Of a stretch of DNA of 64,000 nt, positions 23,521 through 36,061 are shown in pieces (position 1 is the first letter of the stretch; every line of letters starts with the position of its first letter). The notes under the pieces were generated by a model. The model was not told where the DNA came from and made no database searches. It saw nothing but the letters and a program-made list of their open reading frames with translations. A program made the position numbers and the translations under genes. This DNA comes from Hermatobates lingyangjiaoensis. Its lineage: Eukaryota; Arthropoda; Insecta; Hemiptera; Hermatobatidae. The DNA lies in NCBI GenBank assembly GCA_026182355.1, contig JAPFBL010000070.1:407501-471500 (forward strand), given 5' to 3'.

Positions 23521-24417
23521 AGAAGTTGCTGTTGTCTATTATTAACAAAATCAAAAAAAAACAATCAAACAGTTTCTAGAAACCCACAAGAGTTATCTGG
23601 AAGTCGAGGAAAAAAATGTGTCATTTTCCTTTTATCCTTAAAACACATCATCATTCAGAAAGTCGAAATCCAGTTAATTGACTTTTTTTCAAAATTACCA
23701 TATGACAACAGTTTGAAACTTTCCAACTTTAACGAAATATTTGTCTTATATAAAATTTCCTCTTGCAACAGTAATTTCCCGTTGTTTAGGTGTTTCTTTT
23801 AGAAGCTGAACGAAACTTTCATCGAACGGGCGCATTAACTTCTGATTTCTGATAAACTTGTCATATTGACCTCTTATCCTTCAATAGTATATTTATCTCA
23901 TATCAAAAATTTACCCTAACTAAATAAACTATGTTAAACTTTAAATAATCTTAATCCTTTAATTAATTTAAAATCATCTTCGAACATTAAAAATCTAAAC
24001 TATATGAGGTACTTTTATCACCTAAAACACTGATAAATATCCTATTCAGAACTAGAAATTCAGAGCTGAAATCATTAAAACTTTCTATGAAACCATTGTC
24101 AAGTAAAATTAATCTGATATTTCTCCATTGAGAATACCTACAGTCATCGAGAGGTGATCATCAATATACCACTGCTGTAGGAAGTTTTCAAATATTTATG
24201 AAAATAGAAAATTAAGGATCAAAACTTTTCCAATCGTTATTCAACTTTTCAATAATTTCCTTTTCAAATTGAGAGAAACTTACTTCAATTGATCGAATTT
24301 TATGTTGATTATATTCAGTCTTTGCAATATCTGTTAATTTATATGCATACAGATATACAGTTGTCTGTTATGTATTATATATTATGAATAAAAATTCTGA
24401 GGTAAAATGGATAAACC

Positions 24418-24752
24418 AACAAAAGTCTCTACACAAATGAAGTTTTATTCAACGCGTTTTGAACACTTTGTGTTCATCATCAGGAAGACACTATAATACA
24501 AATTATATCTAATCAGTTACAAAATTAGAGTGAAATAATAAAAAAAAAATCAATTAAGAGTAACTGAATTCAATTCAATTTTGTAACTGATTAGATATAA
24601 TTTGTATTATAGTGTCTTCCTGATGATGAACACAAAGTGCTCGAAAAGCGTTGAATAAAATTTCATTTGTGTGGAGACTTTTGTTGGTTTATCCATTTTA
24701 CGTCAGAATGAGTAAATACCACACAATTACGGATTGCACAACTAATGATTTA
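24418..24752. repeat. Inverted pair of GAACAC-hairpin terminal repeats
   Basis: Left arm (minus) and right arm (plus) share acacaaatgaagttttattc, tgatgatgaacacaaagtg and tcctgatgatgaac words around a centre near 24540. The plus core 24620-24651 reads CUGAUGA, extra U, GAACAC...GUGCUC, GAA, AAGCGU, U. In the minus core the conserved G before AA is lost. The tail gagtaaataccacacaatta is shared with 21999 and 59817. Confidence 0.78.
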
Positions 24753-25584
24753 TGAATACAAAATTTAAAACATATATTTTCTGTGAACAAAGTGATAAGT
24801 ACCTATTACTTTATTGGTTTCTTCTGTCTTCTATATATAGGAGATGTTTAATAAGCAGAAGCAATATATATTGGGATATTTCATAATATTGAATGATAAA
24901 CAGTTGGAGAACGTCGCATATATTGTAGCAGTCCCCACAATTCAAAGGGACAAAGTAAGCAATATTATTGACCCTTTTAGTTAAGGCTATGCCACAAGCC
25001 CTATATCCCTTTCTCTCGCCCTGTATATGGCCAATCATAAACCCTTGACCTTATGATCAAACTTTGAAGACAGAACAAGTAAACAATGCCCTTCTAAACT
25101 GAGTTCCTTATAAACTTACAATTTATTGAATAAATAGCATCATATGATACTAAAATAAACTTGATTTTAGGCTAGAGTTTAGATTTACAGAGTTTGAAAT
25201 TTACTCATGGAATGTTTTTTTTTAATAAGAGGATATAAATTTTAAGTACTAAATTAGAAGTGCCTACTATCAAAACAGTTTAGTGCTACATTTCATTTAT
25301 TAGTTCATTTTTAATTCATACATGGGACTTTTTCTTTTCTTATATTAATCACATTATAAGAAGGACAGACTAGATAACAGCCCAGTGACTCCAATACCAA
25401 CATACAAGGTAAAACAGTTAATCCAATTTGTAACACAACTTGCATTCACTTCTGTGGTGCTACAATATTCTCACACATTACTCGCCTCATCTCTTTTTTT
25501 GTAAAAATCAGTAAACACTAAACTATAAATGATTGCACTACACACGAATTAAGTACTTTTTCATAATTACATACATTATATATT

Positions 25585-25766
25585 GATGATCAAACCACAA
25601 TAAGAAAATGGGAAAACAAGACTTAAGATCTTTCAACCGTAACAAGCGCTCTTCGTCACAGTCAAAAACCCATCAGTTGGGTTTTTGACTCTGACGAAGA
25701 CCGCTTGTTACGGTTGAAAGATCTTAGTCTTGTTTTCCCATTTTCTTATTGTGGTTTGATCATTGA
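25585..25766. repeat. Hairpin of paired GACCG-family repeats
   Basis: Two inverted arms of about 88 bp meet at about 25672-25678. The plus core 25691-25725 is intact (CUGACGA, GACCG/CGGUU, GAA, AGAUCU, U). The minus arm has mutations (gcgctcttcgtcacag). The layout is the same as at 5893-6074 and 45850-46036. Confidence 0.85.
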
Positions 25767-26146
25767 TTGTTATTTCACGTGTTTATGTGAAATCTTTTTA
25801 TATATTATATATTGTATAAAAGTGGAAAATACTAGTAGTATTTTCTTACAATAATATGATAATCCAAAAAAAAAATGAAAAAGTAAAAAAAATATTTACA
25901 AACCATGACTTGAGTTTCTAAGCCTAGTTTATAATAAGGGCTTTTCGGCTTTTGTTATAAATTTCAAAAGATCTTAAATTTGAACTAATGGGTGTCCACT
26001 ATAAAGGTCAGAGGTGCTCTTATGTTTAAATAGGCCGCAGGTTATTGAAGTTTATTACTAGTTTAAATATACCTTGTAGCCCTTAGTCAGCAGCAGGTTG
26101 TCATTGTTTTAAAGATGGAATCTAATATACAAAGTGTGATCGAAAA

Positions 26147-26760
26147 GTAAACACACTTTTTAAATTATGGTCACGTGACCATAATTTTGACGTATGACTT
26201 TTTGATCACGATTATATGGTCACAGGTTTTTCACTATATAGCAAGTGTTGTTTTTTTGTGATACTCATAAAGGTTAGACTGGTGTTTGTGTGTTCGGCGA
26301 TTTTTTGTTATTGAAAAAATAATTTCCTGTAGAGTAGCTAATTAAAAATATTTTTTTTTTTTTTTGCTCATGCTGATTCGGCGTACTCCAGTCTTCACAT
26401 TTCAAAAGTTTTTGACCACTTAATACAATTTGTTTTACACAAATATTAATACAAACTCTCTGCTCTATTATTTTCAACAGTAAAAAATCTCCGAGCACAC
26501 AAACATTCGTCTAACCTCCTTAACCTCATCTATCCTCTCACATAAAAACAACACAGGCTATACAGTCAAAACTAGGAACAACTGATCGAGAAGAGTGTAC
26601 CAACACAACAACCAAAAATTTTGAAATTGAGGTGTACAGAACGCGCGAAATTGAAAAAGTACCCTTAATTTTTAATCACACGTCGTATATGCTTTTAATC
26701 TACTTTATTAGTATCTCATTAGCGATAGAGTGAAACTGCAATTTTAAAAAAGTGTGTTAC
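26147..26760. mobile_element. Candidate MITE with 26-bp palindrome near one end
   Basis: gtaaacacactttttaaatt at the left and, inverted, gtaacacacttttttaaaat at the right form imperfect terminal inverted repeats. Just inside the left end, 26162-26187 is a perfect 26-base palindrome centred on tcacgtga. No ORF of note is present, and a target duplication could not be fixed. Confidence 0.5.
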
Positions 26761-27607
26761 TAGTGAAATAATTATAATATTCTTAATAGATTAATTATCA
26801 GCTTAATAGATGTATATTACTAAATGAAAGCAGTGTTTCCCATAAGTAGATATTATCTCTTTAAAAAGTGCATTACATTTTTGAAAAAGTGTTTTGAATT
26901 GTATTTTTATGATTTTAGATAGAAAGGTAAAAGATACAAAAGGGAAACTGTATCTAATTTTGCTTACACATAAATCTACTTTTTCTAAAAAGCCACCAAT
27001 AGAAAGATATTTGCATGTACTTCAATTATGATTCAATTTCAAGAATGTTAAAATGAAAGTTGACAAATTATCAACATCTATATACTATTTTTCTTTTTTT
27101 TTAATCTACTTCAGGAACTTCTATTCAAGTTGTATCAAAAAGCAATGGAGCAGTGACCTTAGAGCAGATTAATGTCTGTAGCCTGCGATGACAGCTTTTA
27201 TTTATGAGCCTTGATACAGCCTGTTTTTTTCTCGCTTGGCAAAATCTTCTCTTTTTTTTTGGCTAATGCACCTTCAGCTTTATACCTTATGTTTGTAGCT
27301 CTATTATCTGAATGTCGTATCAAACTGGAAGACTGTTTTTAACTTTTCAGAGGTGTACGGGCTTCCAGATTTATTTAATTCTCTTTTTTTTAATTTGAAT
27401 ATTTTTTTTGTTATTGAAGATGATACCTATATGTGGGCGCAATAACACATTAGTTTTTTTGTTATCAAAATATAGGCTTACAATATATTTTTTACTCATA
27501 AAGTTCTAACCGAGAGAACAAGGGTGATGTCAAACTAAATTATCACTTTTAAACCAATATGTTATAAGGGTTACTATTCAAAGGGCTTACAGTTGGAGTA
27601 GTCTCAA

Positions 27608-27760
27608 ATGTGCCCACGGAGTCACCACCCTGTCTCCATCCGGGACTCTTCTCCTCATGACAACGACAATTGTGGAAATGTAGAAGTGAGTTCTGTCTGT
27701 GCCTATCTTTGTGTTACTTTCGTTATAATTTATATATACATACATATATATATATATATA
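27608..27760. repeat. Terminal-repeat relic and (TA)n
   Basis: ctcctcatgacaacgacaat, tgtggaaatgtagaagtgag and tctgtgcctatctttgtgtt match the degraded family copy at 44480-44570. (TA)n follows at 27731-27762. Confidence 0.5.
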
Positions 27761-27884
27761 AAGAGTTTCTCAAATGATGTAATTTTAGGTGATAGGATAC
27801 TTAGAACAAACTCTAAACCGGTATAAGTAAACTACTATCACAAGTGCACACGCACGCACACAAACTCACACACACACTTACACA

Positions 27885-28090
27885 TAAATATGTGAAATAA
27901 CAATCAATGATTAAAACACAATATGAAACGGGAAAAAAAGACTAAGATCTTTCGGATTTTGACTCTGACGAAGACCGCTTGTTGTGTTTGAAAGATCTTT
28001 AATCTTTTTTTCCCATTTCATATTGTGTTTTGATCATTGATTAATTTCACATGTTTATATGAAATCTTGTTATTATATAAAAATGTATGT
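27885..28090. repeat. Inverted GACCG-family repeats with short centre
   Basis: Minus and plus arms (tgaaataacaatcaatgatt / gatcattgattaatttcaca) meet at about 27950. The plus core 27965-27999 keeps CUGACGA and GAA AGAUCU U, but one strand of its stem is mutated. Confidence 0.75.
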
Positions 28091-28162
28091 ATGTGTGTGC
28101 GTGTATATGCGCTTGTGGTAGTAATTTACCTATGGCGGTATTAGAGTTTGCTTTAAGTATTG

Positions 28163-28382
28163 TAGGGCAAAAAGTTAATGAAATGGTCTCCACATATAAA
28201 AATTTAATGGTATAAACAACGCGTTTCGAACACGTAGTGTTCTTCCTCAGGCATTAACTAAAAAATATAATGACACTAGAGAGTTATCTATAGAATACAG
28301 TAAATATCGATGTACAATGTAAATATAGTAAAATGAGTAAATACCGCATAATATGTGATTGCACTACGTTAGAATGTTTTAA
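28163..28382 (-). repeat. GAACAC-hairpin terminal repeat, well preserved
   Basis: The minus core 28218-28250 reads CUGAGGA, extra A, a 6-bp stem GAACAC/GUGUUC with loop UAC, GAA, ACGCGU, U. Outer words tagggcaaaaagttaatgaa and gagtaaataccgcataatat match 36062-36240 and 59649-59855. It is one of the cleanest hammerhead-like cores in the window. Confidence 0.8.
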
Positions 28383-29442
28383 GTATACTATCACCAAAAG
28401 TTACATCATTTGAGAAATTCTAATATCCTTAGCAGTCTACCTATGTTTATAATGAACATCATTCCAGTTGGTCGACATCAACTGCTATCAAACAAATTTA
28501 TTTTCACATAGCGTTCACTAACTAATTGAAATTTGTGTAACAACTGAAAACAAATTTCAGAGGTAAATTCAGTAAAACAGCAATTCTCAATATTTGCTTT
28601 AGCCGAGATTAACTCGATTAAACAGGTTTTTTTTTTCTTTGTTTTATCAGGTGAATTTTCTAATTGAAAAATCCCATTGGTAACTACAATGGAAGAAAAG
28701 TTTGTTGACTAGTTAATCCCATACAAAAAAAAACACTTCATGTAACGAGTTTTAAAAACAAAGCCAATATGGTTTTGTTTGAGAGGATTTTATAAATTCG
28801 CTTTTTTTAGAGGGATCTTCATTACTTTTAGGTTGTCGTTCAATAAAAAAAAAATTGAAAGGTATTTGTGGTTAAAGAATGTTTTAATCGTATTTCTTTT
28901 CTTTTTTTTTTTGGAGTAATAACTTGAATTATTGTAAAAGCTAAAAAAAAAAAAAAAAAATACTAACCTTTAATAGTTATCGCCTGGTGAAATAAAGTTC
29001 ATTTAAAACCTTATATTATTTCTTTGAGATCAACATTTAACTATTTCAATCATAGGCGTACAAATTTTGTTTCTATTTCATTAGATTGTCCATTACTCAT
29101 TGTTATATTTTTAACATTAATATTTTAACGAAAATACAAAAAAAAAAGATGATTATCATACATGGAGTATTAATAATAATAACAATCTATGTTAATAATT
29201 ATAATAATAATATTCCATGTTAATAACAATAATCCATAATAACAATAATTAATTATAATAATTATTATTATTAGTATCTATATTTGATACTAATTATACT
29301 CCTCTCTTCTAACTGGAAGATGCTCTTATGCCGTAACACATTTAGTTTTAGTTTATTGATTTTATGGCATAACATTCAATTCATTCAAGATTCACATATT
29401 TAAAATTTTAATTGTTAATATAATGTTAAAAAACTTGCCAAC

Positions 29443-30858
29443 TTTTTTTTTAATTTTATTTGTTTAAAGTTACAACAATGTAAGTGTTACATTACCAGTG
29501 ACACTGATAACACAGATGAAAGAGGGAACACGGGAGGTAAGAAGCAATCCAGTGACTACACTTCCTGGCGTGGGTCTAAGTAGAAAAAGAAATCACTTAT
29601 AACAGTTCATAGTAATAAGTCTCTTGGCCACATCCTCTTCAGACGTCTTCCGGGATTTCCTGGAATGCTTGTGGAGGATATTGTTAGGATTAAGGGATTA
29701 CTATTTTTTGGAAGGTTTTTGTGAAACGCTATATAGCGGGATATTGCTACCTGCTGAACTGTTGGGATCTTCAGTTCAGAATAAATTGTTTGGTTCGTTA
29801 TATAGTAGGAACAATGAAGAATTTGACGAAAGATGTTGGTTTGAAGGGTTTGTATCCTCTGAGAATTAGTTTTCTTTGTTGTTCCCCATATCTCAATGCC
29901 GTATGCCCAAATAGGCATAATCACATTTCTGTAAAGTAATAGTTTGTTGTCAGTCGTTAATTTTGAGCGTAGATCCATTAAGTGTAGTAAAAGTTTATAC
30001 CGTCTGTATTGTTCTGTTCGTTTGATTTTTGCATGGGGAGCCCAAGTAAGTCGTCTATCAAGGTGTAGTCCTAAGTATTTGGTGGTTGTAGCTTGAGGGA
30101 TCGGAATATGGTTAAGGAAGACTGGAGAACACGTATCTGGCTGCAACGTGATTGTTACGTGAACACTTTTCTATTAGTTAATGTGTATTCTCCAATACTT
30201 CAACCATGGCTCTATAACGTTTAAGTGTTGCTGGATATAGTAGGATGCTAGCTCAAAACTGTCATTTGTACAAAGGATTGTCTTGTCATCAGCGAATGTG
30301 GCTAAGACTCTATGGGGAGATTCTGGAATGTCGGAGGTGTGTATGGAGTATAGCACTGGTCCAAGTATGCTTCCTTGCGGAACTCCTGCCTTCATATGAA
30401 TAATTGGAGAAAGACAAGAGCCTTCTATTACTTGGCTAAAGCGGTGGTTGAGGTAGGACTGCATTATAAGGTAGTAAGTATGTGGGAGTATTTTTTTGAG
30501 CTTCCAAAGCAACTCAGCATGCCAAATCCTGTCAAAGGCTTCCGCCTCATCAAGAAAGATAGCTGAGCAGTACTGTTTCTTCTCAAGAGTAGAGGAAATG
30601 ACATCAACTATACGGTGGCATTGTTGAATTGTAGAGTGTTGCGATCGAAACCCGAATTGGTGAGAGAGGATTAAATTTTTCGATTCTAAAATGGGACGAA
30701 GTCTTCGAAGAAATAATTTTTCAAAGATTTTGGCCATGGTTGGTAGTAAACTGATTGGGCGGTACGAGGTACATAGTTGTGGAGACTTAAGGGGCTTTGG
30801 GATCATGCGAATAATAGAAAATTTCCACAGAATGGGGAAATAGGTTGTTCGTAAGATC
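29443..30858 (-). pseudogene. Jockey-like LINE ORF2 with two in-frame stops
   Basis: One frame runs from about 30858 to 29607 and is broken only by two adjacent stop codons near 30171-30176. Motifs in order are MIPKPLKSP, SYRPISLLP, HQFGFRSQHST, AFDRIWH (a change from the usual KAFD), AGVPQGSILGPVLY, TFADDKTI, then KYLGLHLDRRLTW and GNPGRRLKRMWP. These are reverse transcriptase boxes 0-7 plus the thumb and C-terminus. Downstream, an AATAAA-type word and a short poly(A) stretch (read on minus, about 29465-29443) mark the 3' end. The 5' part (endonuclease, ORF1) is missing next to (TA)n. It is a 5'-truncated, recently inactivated copy, clearly divergent from the element at 37 kb. Confidence 0.88.
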
Positions 30859-30861
30859 GAG

Positions 30862-30862
<1 letters not shown>

Positions 30863-30901
<39 letters not shown>

Positions 30902-30904
30902 TAT
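30863..30904. repeat. (TA)n tract
   Basis: A simple repeat at the truncated 5' end of the LINE relic. Confidence 0.9.
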
Positions 30905-31470
30905 GTAAGGAAAATTATGAATTTATGGGGAAAATGTTTGATGATTTCGTTTGTTATAAGGTCATAACTGGGAGATTTTTTTATGGTAGTTTTTTAATTA
31001 TAAAAGAGCAGGCACAGAAGTCAAGAGAGCAGAAAGTCTCCTTTCTCGCATCCGATGCCGATGGTAATAATTGTACGTGTAAAACAGACTCTTTTATGAC
31101 GGAAAGACTAACTCACAAATCTTAAGATTTAAAACAGAAGAAATTTAATACGTTTTATCAGGGAGCAATATTTTTTGGTTTTTTCACTTACCAAAACACT
31201 GTGCACAGTGAATCTCCCAACTTTTAAATTAATTTTTAATTAAAGGGATCATTTTTCTTGTCTACAAATATGGACAATAAATTAGGGTAAGGAGTATGGA
31301 ATTTATTTAAAACTGGACAAAACCTATAAAAAAAGAAAAAAATATTGTACATTAAAATTGATATTAGACATTTAGAAAGTAAATTTGTAACTTACAAAAT
31401 TGAAAAACACACACTTAAAATCTATTATTTTTGGTTCCACTATAAATTACAGGAGACGTATAAACAATTA

Positions 31471-31776
31471 TTATTGCAATATCAAAGTTTGTTTGTAAAA
31501 GTTATTTTCAAATTGAAAATGACAATAAACCATACATAGTTTAATTAACTGGATTATTGTGGCATTAGATAGGGAGAGATAATAATTAACTAGTTTCTCC
31601 GGGAGTAAGCTCTGGAGATCAGTTAGAGGTACATTGGTAAACAGGGAATATAGATCAAAACTGATCAATCTAAAATATTCTATGATATTGAAGTTCTTTA
31701 ATAAACTTATTACATCTATATTAATTTCATCATTAAGGAATTCATGGGAGCCAACTCTTAATTCTCCCACAAGCAT
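31471..31776 (-). pseudogene. PLE reverse transcriptase fragment
   Basis: The minus peptide contains FRLISFDLYSLFTNVPL, matching the PLE reverse transcriptase A-box pattern SFDxxSLFTNVP, and then CHFQFENNFYKQ, the CxFxFNxxFYKQ-type B region. The YxDD box and thumb are absent, so this is a short internal fragment. The preceding LKNFNIIEY also fits the family. Confidence 0.78.
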
Positions 31777-32034
31777 ATGTTTAAAACAAGATGTTCAAAC
31801 ATTTCAAGGTAGCGTAAACATGGATATCAGCAATACTTAGGTGGCTTACCTATATGCACTAAGTCGTAACTCTTCAGGATACTAATCCATGGATAAGTCT
31901 TAAGGCTTTAAGACAGTTATATCGTCAATATATTTGAACTATTTAACTCGATTAGACAGGATTAAAGAAAATATGTTAATTTAAAAAATTCTATATATAA
32001 ATTGGAAAGGGTCAGGTTAGCTCTTAACTTAAAT

Positions 32035-32220
32035 GTATTTAGATTAGAGATCTTTAACGAGTACTGACATCGTACAGGCTCGGGACCAACTGCTTCTCCG
32101 AGCGATGTCGTGCTCAGATTTATTCATTTCTCACTTAAATAAATCGAGAGCCAGATTGGGTATCGAACGCCAGATGTACCAGTCTAGAGAGCAAGCTGCC
32201 ACTAGGCTAACCTGGTTCCC
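32035..32220 (-). repeat. tRNA-derived SINE, head and body
   Basis: Read on minus: ggttagcctagtggc (A box), gcgttcgatacccaatc (B box), ttatttaagtgagaaatgaa, cccgagcctgtacgatgtc, cgttaaagatctctaatct. The 3' CTAACC module is missing. Confidence 0.8.
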
Positions 32221-32751
32221 TACTTATACCTAACATCAGAACTGAAACATATTTTCGTTTGAGGATATGTTTATTATTTATATATTCATGTTACAGCATT
32301 AAGCAAATTTCATTTTTAAATGAAAGAAGTCCCACCATTAGTTGAACCAATGGTGCAGGTGTCAAAAATGTTATTTTTTTAGTTACTTTCACAATAACAT
32401 TTTTATATTCATTAACTTTCGTCTTTTTATGAAAAATACATTGCATATATTATCAAAACTTTATTACAGTGAGCCCTTTAGAGCTTGGTGAATATATTTC
32501 ACAATGACATATTTTTTTTAAAGCCCCCCAAGCATTCAGTAACTAAAATTTTATTCTTGTTTTATTTCATTTTCTTAGGATAGGTTTTTTTTTAAATCTA
32601 ATTCAACGTACACAATCTGCTACGCTGCGATTGTTTAAATTAATCATGTTGCTTGATAACGTGGGAATAGTGGATGTGAGATAGTTCACGTATGTGTTTA
32701 CAGTTGAGAGGATTTCCTCTCTGTTCAGTGACTGTGTGTGCTAACAAGGTT

Positions 32752-32880
32752 CATTGTGTGTGTTTATGTGTGTATGTGTATGTGTGTGTGTGTGTGTGCG
32801 TGAGTGTGTTTGTGTGTCTGTGCCTTTTCGAGATAATCTGAAAGAAAGAGAGTGGTTGACTGTGTGTGAGAGAGAGAGCC
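32752..32880. repeat. (GT)n / (GA)n microsatellite patch
   Basis: gtgtgtgt runs with interruptions are followed by a short agagagag run. Confidence 0.85.
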
Positions 32881-33599
32881 GTCGAGAAAACCTTTTCCCT
32901 ATTTCAAGTAGATATACCTCTACACCAAGAGATATTCGATTTCCTTACTCTGAGATAAATTTGTTCTGTCCCCTTATCAATTGATTAGAAAAACAGTGGA
33001 CTCCAAGGATAGTGAATCCAAGCCTGCACAGAAGGAAAACCGCATAATATAACTAGAGTTAGATTCTAATTCACGGACGTCTATCACAAATTGCTAATGT
33101 TTCAATTTTCATTATGAGCAAACCTCAATGTCTTACTAACTGGTTTCAAGAAAATCTATTTATAAATAGTATAAAATAGAGACAAACTCTGGAAAGAAGC
33201 AATACATCATTTTCAACGGGATGTTTGAATTGCTCTTCTTTGGCTAAATTTGAAATGATAATATTTTGTGTAATTATTTATAGCAAGTAATTTCTGTTAA
33301 AGGCTAGTTTAATATTAAAAATTAGTATGTTTTCACTGACTATACTCATATAATAACGTCAATGGCATTGACAAAATAATTGTAGGTCTTACAATTAATA
33401 TTGAAATTTTCTCTTGAGATCTTTATCGTCCAGATTTCTCTTTCGTTCATTCTGTTAATATCTATTACGAGCTAAGAACAAAGAAGATAAAATGAAGTGA
33501 AGTATGGTACTTTGCAAAATAAATCTATATTTCATGGTTTTTGACAACACTTTGTTCACCAGTTACTTACATATGATGATTATTGAATTTTTGTTGCAG

Positions 33600-33799
33600 A
33601 ACAAGACAGACAGACGGAATGGAGAGGACGAGGGTGACAAGGTGGAAGCCTGCTACAGTGGCAATCAGGTGCTGGCCGTGATTGGGCTGACCTGCCTGCT
33701 GAACCTGGCCTTCGTGGCCATGGTGGCCGGGTGCGTGCATTGCTTGGCCAGGCCCACGTGCCTCGACCGACACCTGTCGCCGCCTGCGTCTCTCTCCAG
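33600..33799 (+). CDS. Exon with transmembrane helix of the membrane protein
   Basis: The acceptor tttttgttgcag and donor TCCAG|GTACTA bound 200 bp. Entry is phase 0, matching the exon at 16579; exit leaves two bases. The peptide has a hydrophilic lead NKTDRRNGEDEGDKVEAC with sequon NKT, then a single hydrophobic helix (about VLAVIGL to VAGCV), then a short stop-transfer side with CLARPTCLDRH and SPPASLSR. GC content is about 60%, far above the flanks, which supports coding. The order of glycosylated stalk, helix and short tail gives type I topology. The gene family is not recognised. A ZP-domain-type protein is possible because those end with a cleavage site, helix and short tail, but the ZP domain would lie outside the window. 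Confidence 0.88.
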
Positions 33800-34213
33800 G
33801 TACTAACGACCACCCAATATTACCATGCATATTAGTGCACGTCGTAATTAGCACTTCCGAACCAGGAAACCCAACCGCCTAATATAGGTTAGAGAGTTGC
33901 TGTATGGTCCGTCGCTGTCGTGATTGTTTCGTGCAGAGTCGTTTTCGTGGTCATATTATCTTGCGGCTTTGCATTGTCTGAGGTACTATATAATAATTTA
34001 TATATATAATTTAGAAGTCACCAGGTTGGCATATTTAGCTCAAGTTGGAACCTATTGGGACTCGTGGAATTGGAAAAGGTTAGCAGTTGGATTTATGGAT
34101 GGTGAGCGGTTTTTTTTATCTTAATTAAATGCAGTTCTTGTTCGTGGGCGATGCTCCAAACCAGACTGAACATCTATATGTCTTAGTGGAATGAATGTCC
34201 ACTGTCAGGGTAG

Positions 34214-34309
34214 AGGAGTCTCGGAGAAGACCAGGACTAACCCAGTGCCTCAGATGCCAACGCCTGGGACATACTCAGACATGGCGGAGAGAGGCTGCTC
34301 GCTCTCCAG
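34214..34309 (+). CDS. Probable 96-bp cassette exon of the cytoplasmic tail
   Basis: If the acceptor is gtcagggtag|a and the donor TCCAG|GTAGAT, the segment is exactly 96 bp and phase-neutral. It joins in frame with 33799 and with 43522. The peptide is GVSEKTRTNPVPQMPTPGT followed by YSDMAERGCSLS, a plausible serine/proline-rich tail. Because it is symmetric it could be skipped without a frame change. The pyrimidine tract before the acceptor is weak. Another frame of the same DNA reads like a retroelement zinc knuckle (CLRCQRLGHTQ), so confidence is moderate. Confidence 0.55.
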
Positions 34310-35079
34310 GTAGATCACCAGTCAGGGATACGAGCACTGCCTCAATCAAACAAAACTTCCATCCAATATTAAGGCAAAAATCTCCTCTTACATAAAGAAT
34401 GATCAACTGTATCACGGTAAATCTCAAATTAGACTCGGGGGGAGGGGGAGTATCGGTGGAGGGAAAGGAGAGGTGAAGATATATAAAAAAGTTAACCAAA
34501 CTCAAGAATTTTATGCCAAAATATCATTTGAGATAGTAAAATCTTGACCTCTAGTCTATCAGTTTCAGTTATTTACAATTTTTGTTTCAAATAAAATTAT
34601 ATGCTTTGGCAATATACAGAATCATTACATTAATTTAATGCATACATAGGTATGTATAGATTTTCAGTTATTACAAAGAATCAGTTTTCCAACATAGAAC
34701 TTCAATATCTAGTTGAAAACTTCAGGGATTTTCATCACCCTTTATGATTATTTTCCTAAAGAACCCAATGACCTTTGTGATGTCTCTTTAGCAGATCTTA
34801 CTTGTTCACATAGTACAACTTTTTACTTTACTATAAGTAAAGTACAGTGATCGTGAAAAAATTCCATCTCAAGATTTTGGCGGAATTATATGTTTTGAGG
34901 TCCCAAAAGTCATTTATGAAGTTTTTTCGATGATGACTATGTGTGTGTGGGTGGGTGATTGTGTTAGCATTGCTTGTTACCACGCTACGGTCCAGAATCT
35001 TAGATGGATCAAGTTGATATTTTACACAAAAAATGGGTCCTATAGTGTAGATGATCTCTATTGTTTGGAAAGAATTATG

Positions 35080-35150
35080 CATGATGGGATATTTAACGAG
35101 TAGTAGGTCAGATCCGACGGCTCAATGTCCTCTCCAAGGGAAAAATATAT
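35080..35150 (-). repeat. SINE fragment
   Basis: atttaacgagtagtaggtca and tcaatgtcctctccaaggg match the minus-strand SINE body at 59090-59145. Confidence 0.45.
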
Positions 35151-36061
35151 TTAGATATCACAATAGTTAAGTATACCTTTAAATACATGGCTAAGTTAAA
35201 CATAAAATAATTCCATTTTTAATTATTTTAAATTTAAATTTAATTTTAGTTATATATGCTGATTTATTAGAAATATAATTTATTTTTCTTGATCCAATAA
35301 TATTTTGAATGAAGACGTCGAATCGCCTAATGTGTCCAATGGTTGACACAGTTATCAGTTTATAGTGTATCACTAAGTTGACGCCCACTCGTACACCTAT
35401 TACACCTATGTCAAAGTCGTTGACGCCGATACAAAATTTTTTTCACTGACACATCACGCTTGTTCAAAATTCTGTCAACACAAACAAAAAATAAATAATT
35501 CGAAGAGAACATTTTAAACCATTTTTGAAAGAAAATGCTTTCTTAGTTTAGTTGTATATTTCAAACACAGTATTGCACCAGTGTCAATGGAGAAATAATG
35601 AATATATTTATTTGTGATAGGTTCTTCAAGCAAACTCAATTTTAGATATAAATATCATTAAAACTGTGAGAGAAATTAAATGCATCCATTACGCTCCCTG
35701 AATAAAACAAAGCCCCTTTAATATTCAATTGAAAAATATATTAACATTTAAATGATATTTTTTAATTACTTTTTTGTATACAAAAAGAGCTGTTTTTAAA
35801 AAAAAACACGTAAAATATAAATCAATGTGATAACGACTGTATGAAATATTAAAAGTGGAACTATGATTTTCGACCAGAAATGATCTTTTTCATAGCCACA
35901 AAGTGAAATGAATTAGAAGGAAGTAAACAAACGGTTTGGAGTATACAGGATATAGAGGATTATGTTATACCTATATTAAACAGAATAAGGAAAAAGAAAT
36001 GTTGGTCAAGAACAGGGCTTGACTGAGGAAATGAAGGTGGAAAGAAATGGGAAACACTATT

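Larger units (their letters stand above)
16580..33599 (+). other. Intron of the membrane-protein gene (17.0 kb)
   Basis: The intron runs from GTAAGC to the acceptor tttttgttgcag at 33599. It is packed with repeats listed separately. The stretches 17050-17580, 17830-18240, 19760-20470, 23530-24410, 24760-25580, 26770-27600, 28390-29440, 30910-31460 and 32230-33590 show only AT-rich unique-looking sequence and short simple repeats. Confidence 0.65.

Noticed and set aside
31880..31945. YIDDI-like reverse transcriptase box on minus near the PLE fragment
   Set aside because: It would lie upstream of the A box (SFDxxSLFTNVP), the wrong order for a reverse transcriptase, and stops surround it.
33567..33854. 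Minus-strand ORFs of 77 and 95 codons
   Set aside because: They are shadows of the GC-rich transmembrane exon on the plus strand, which has matching splice sites and phase.
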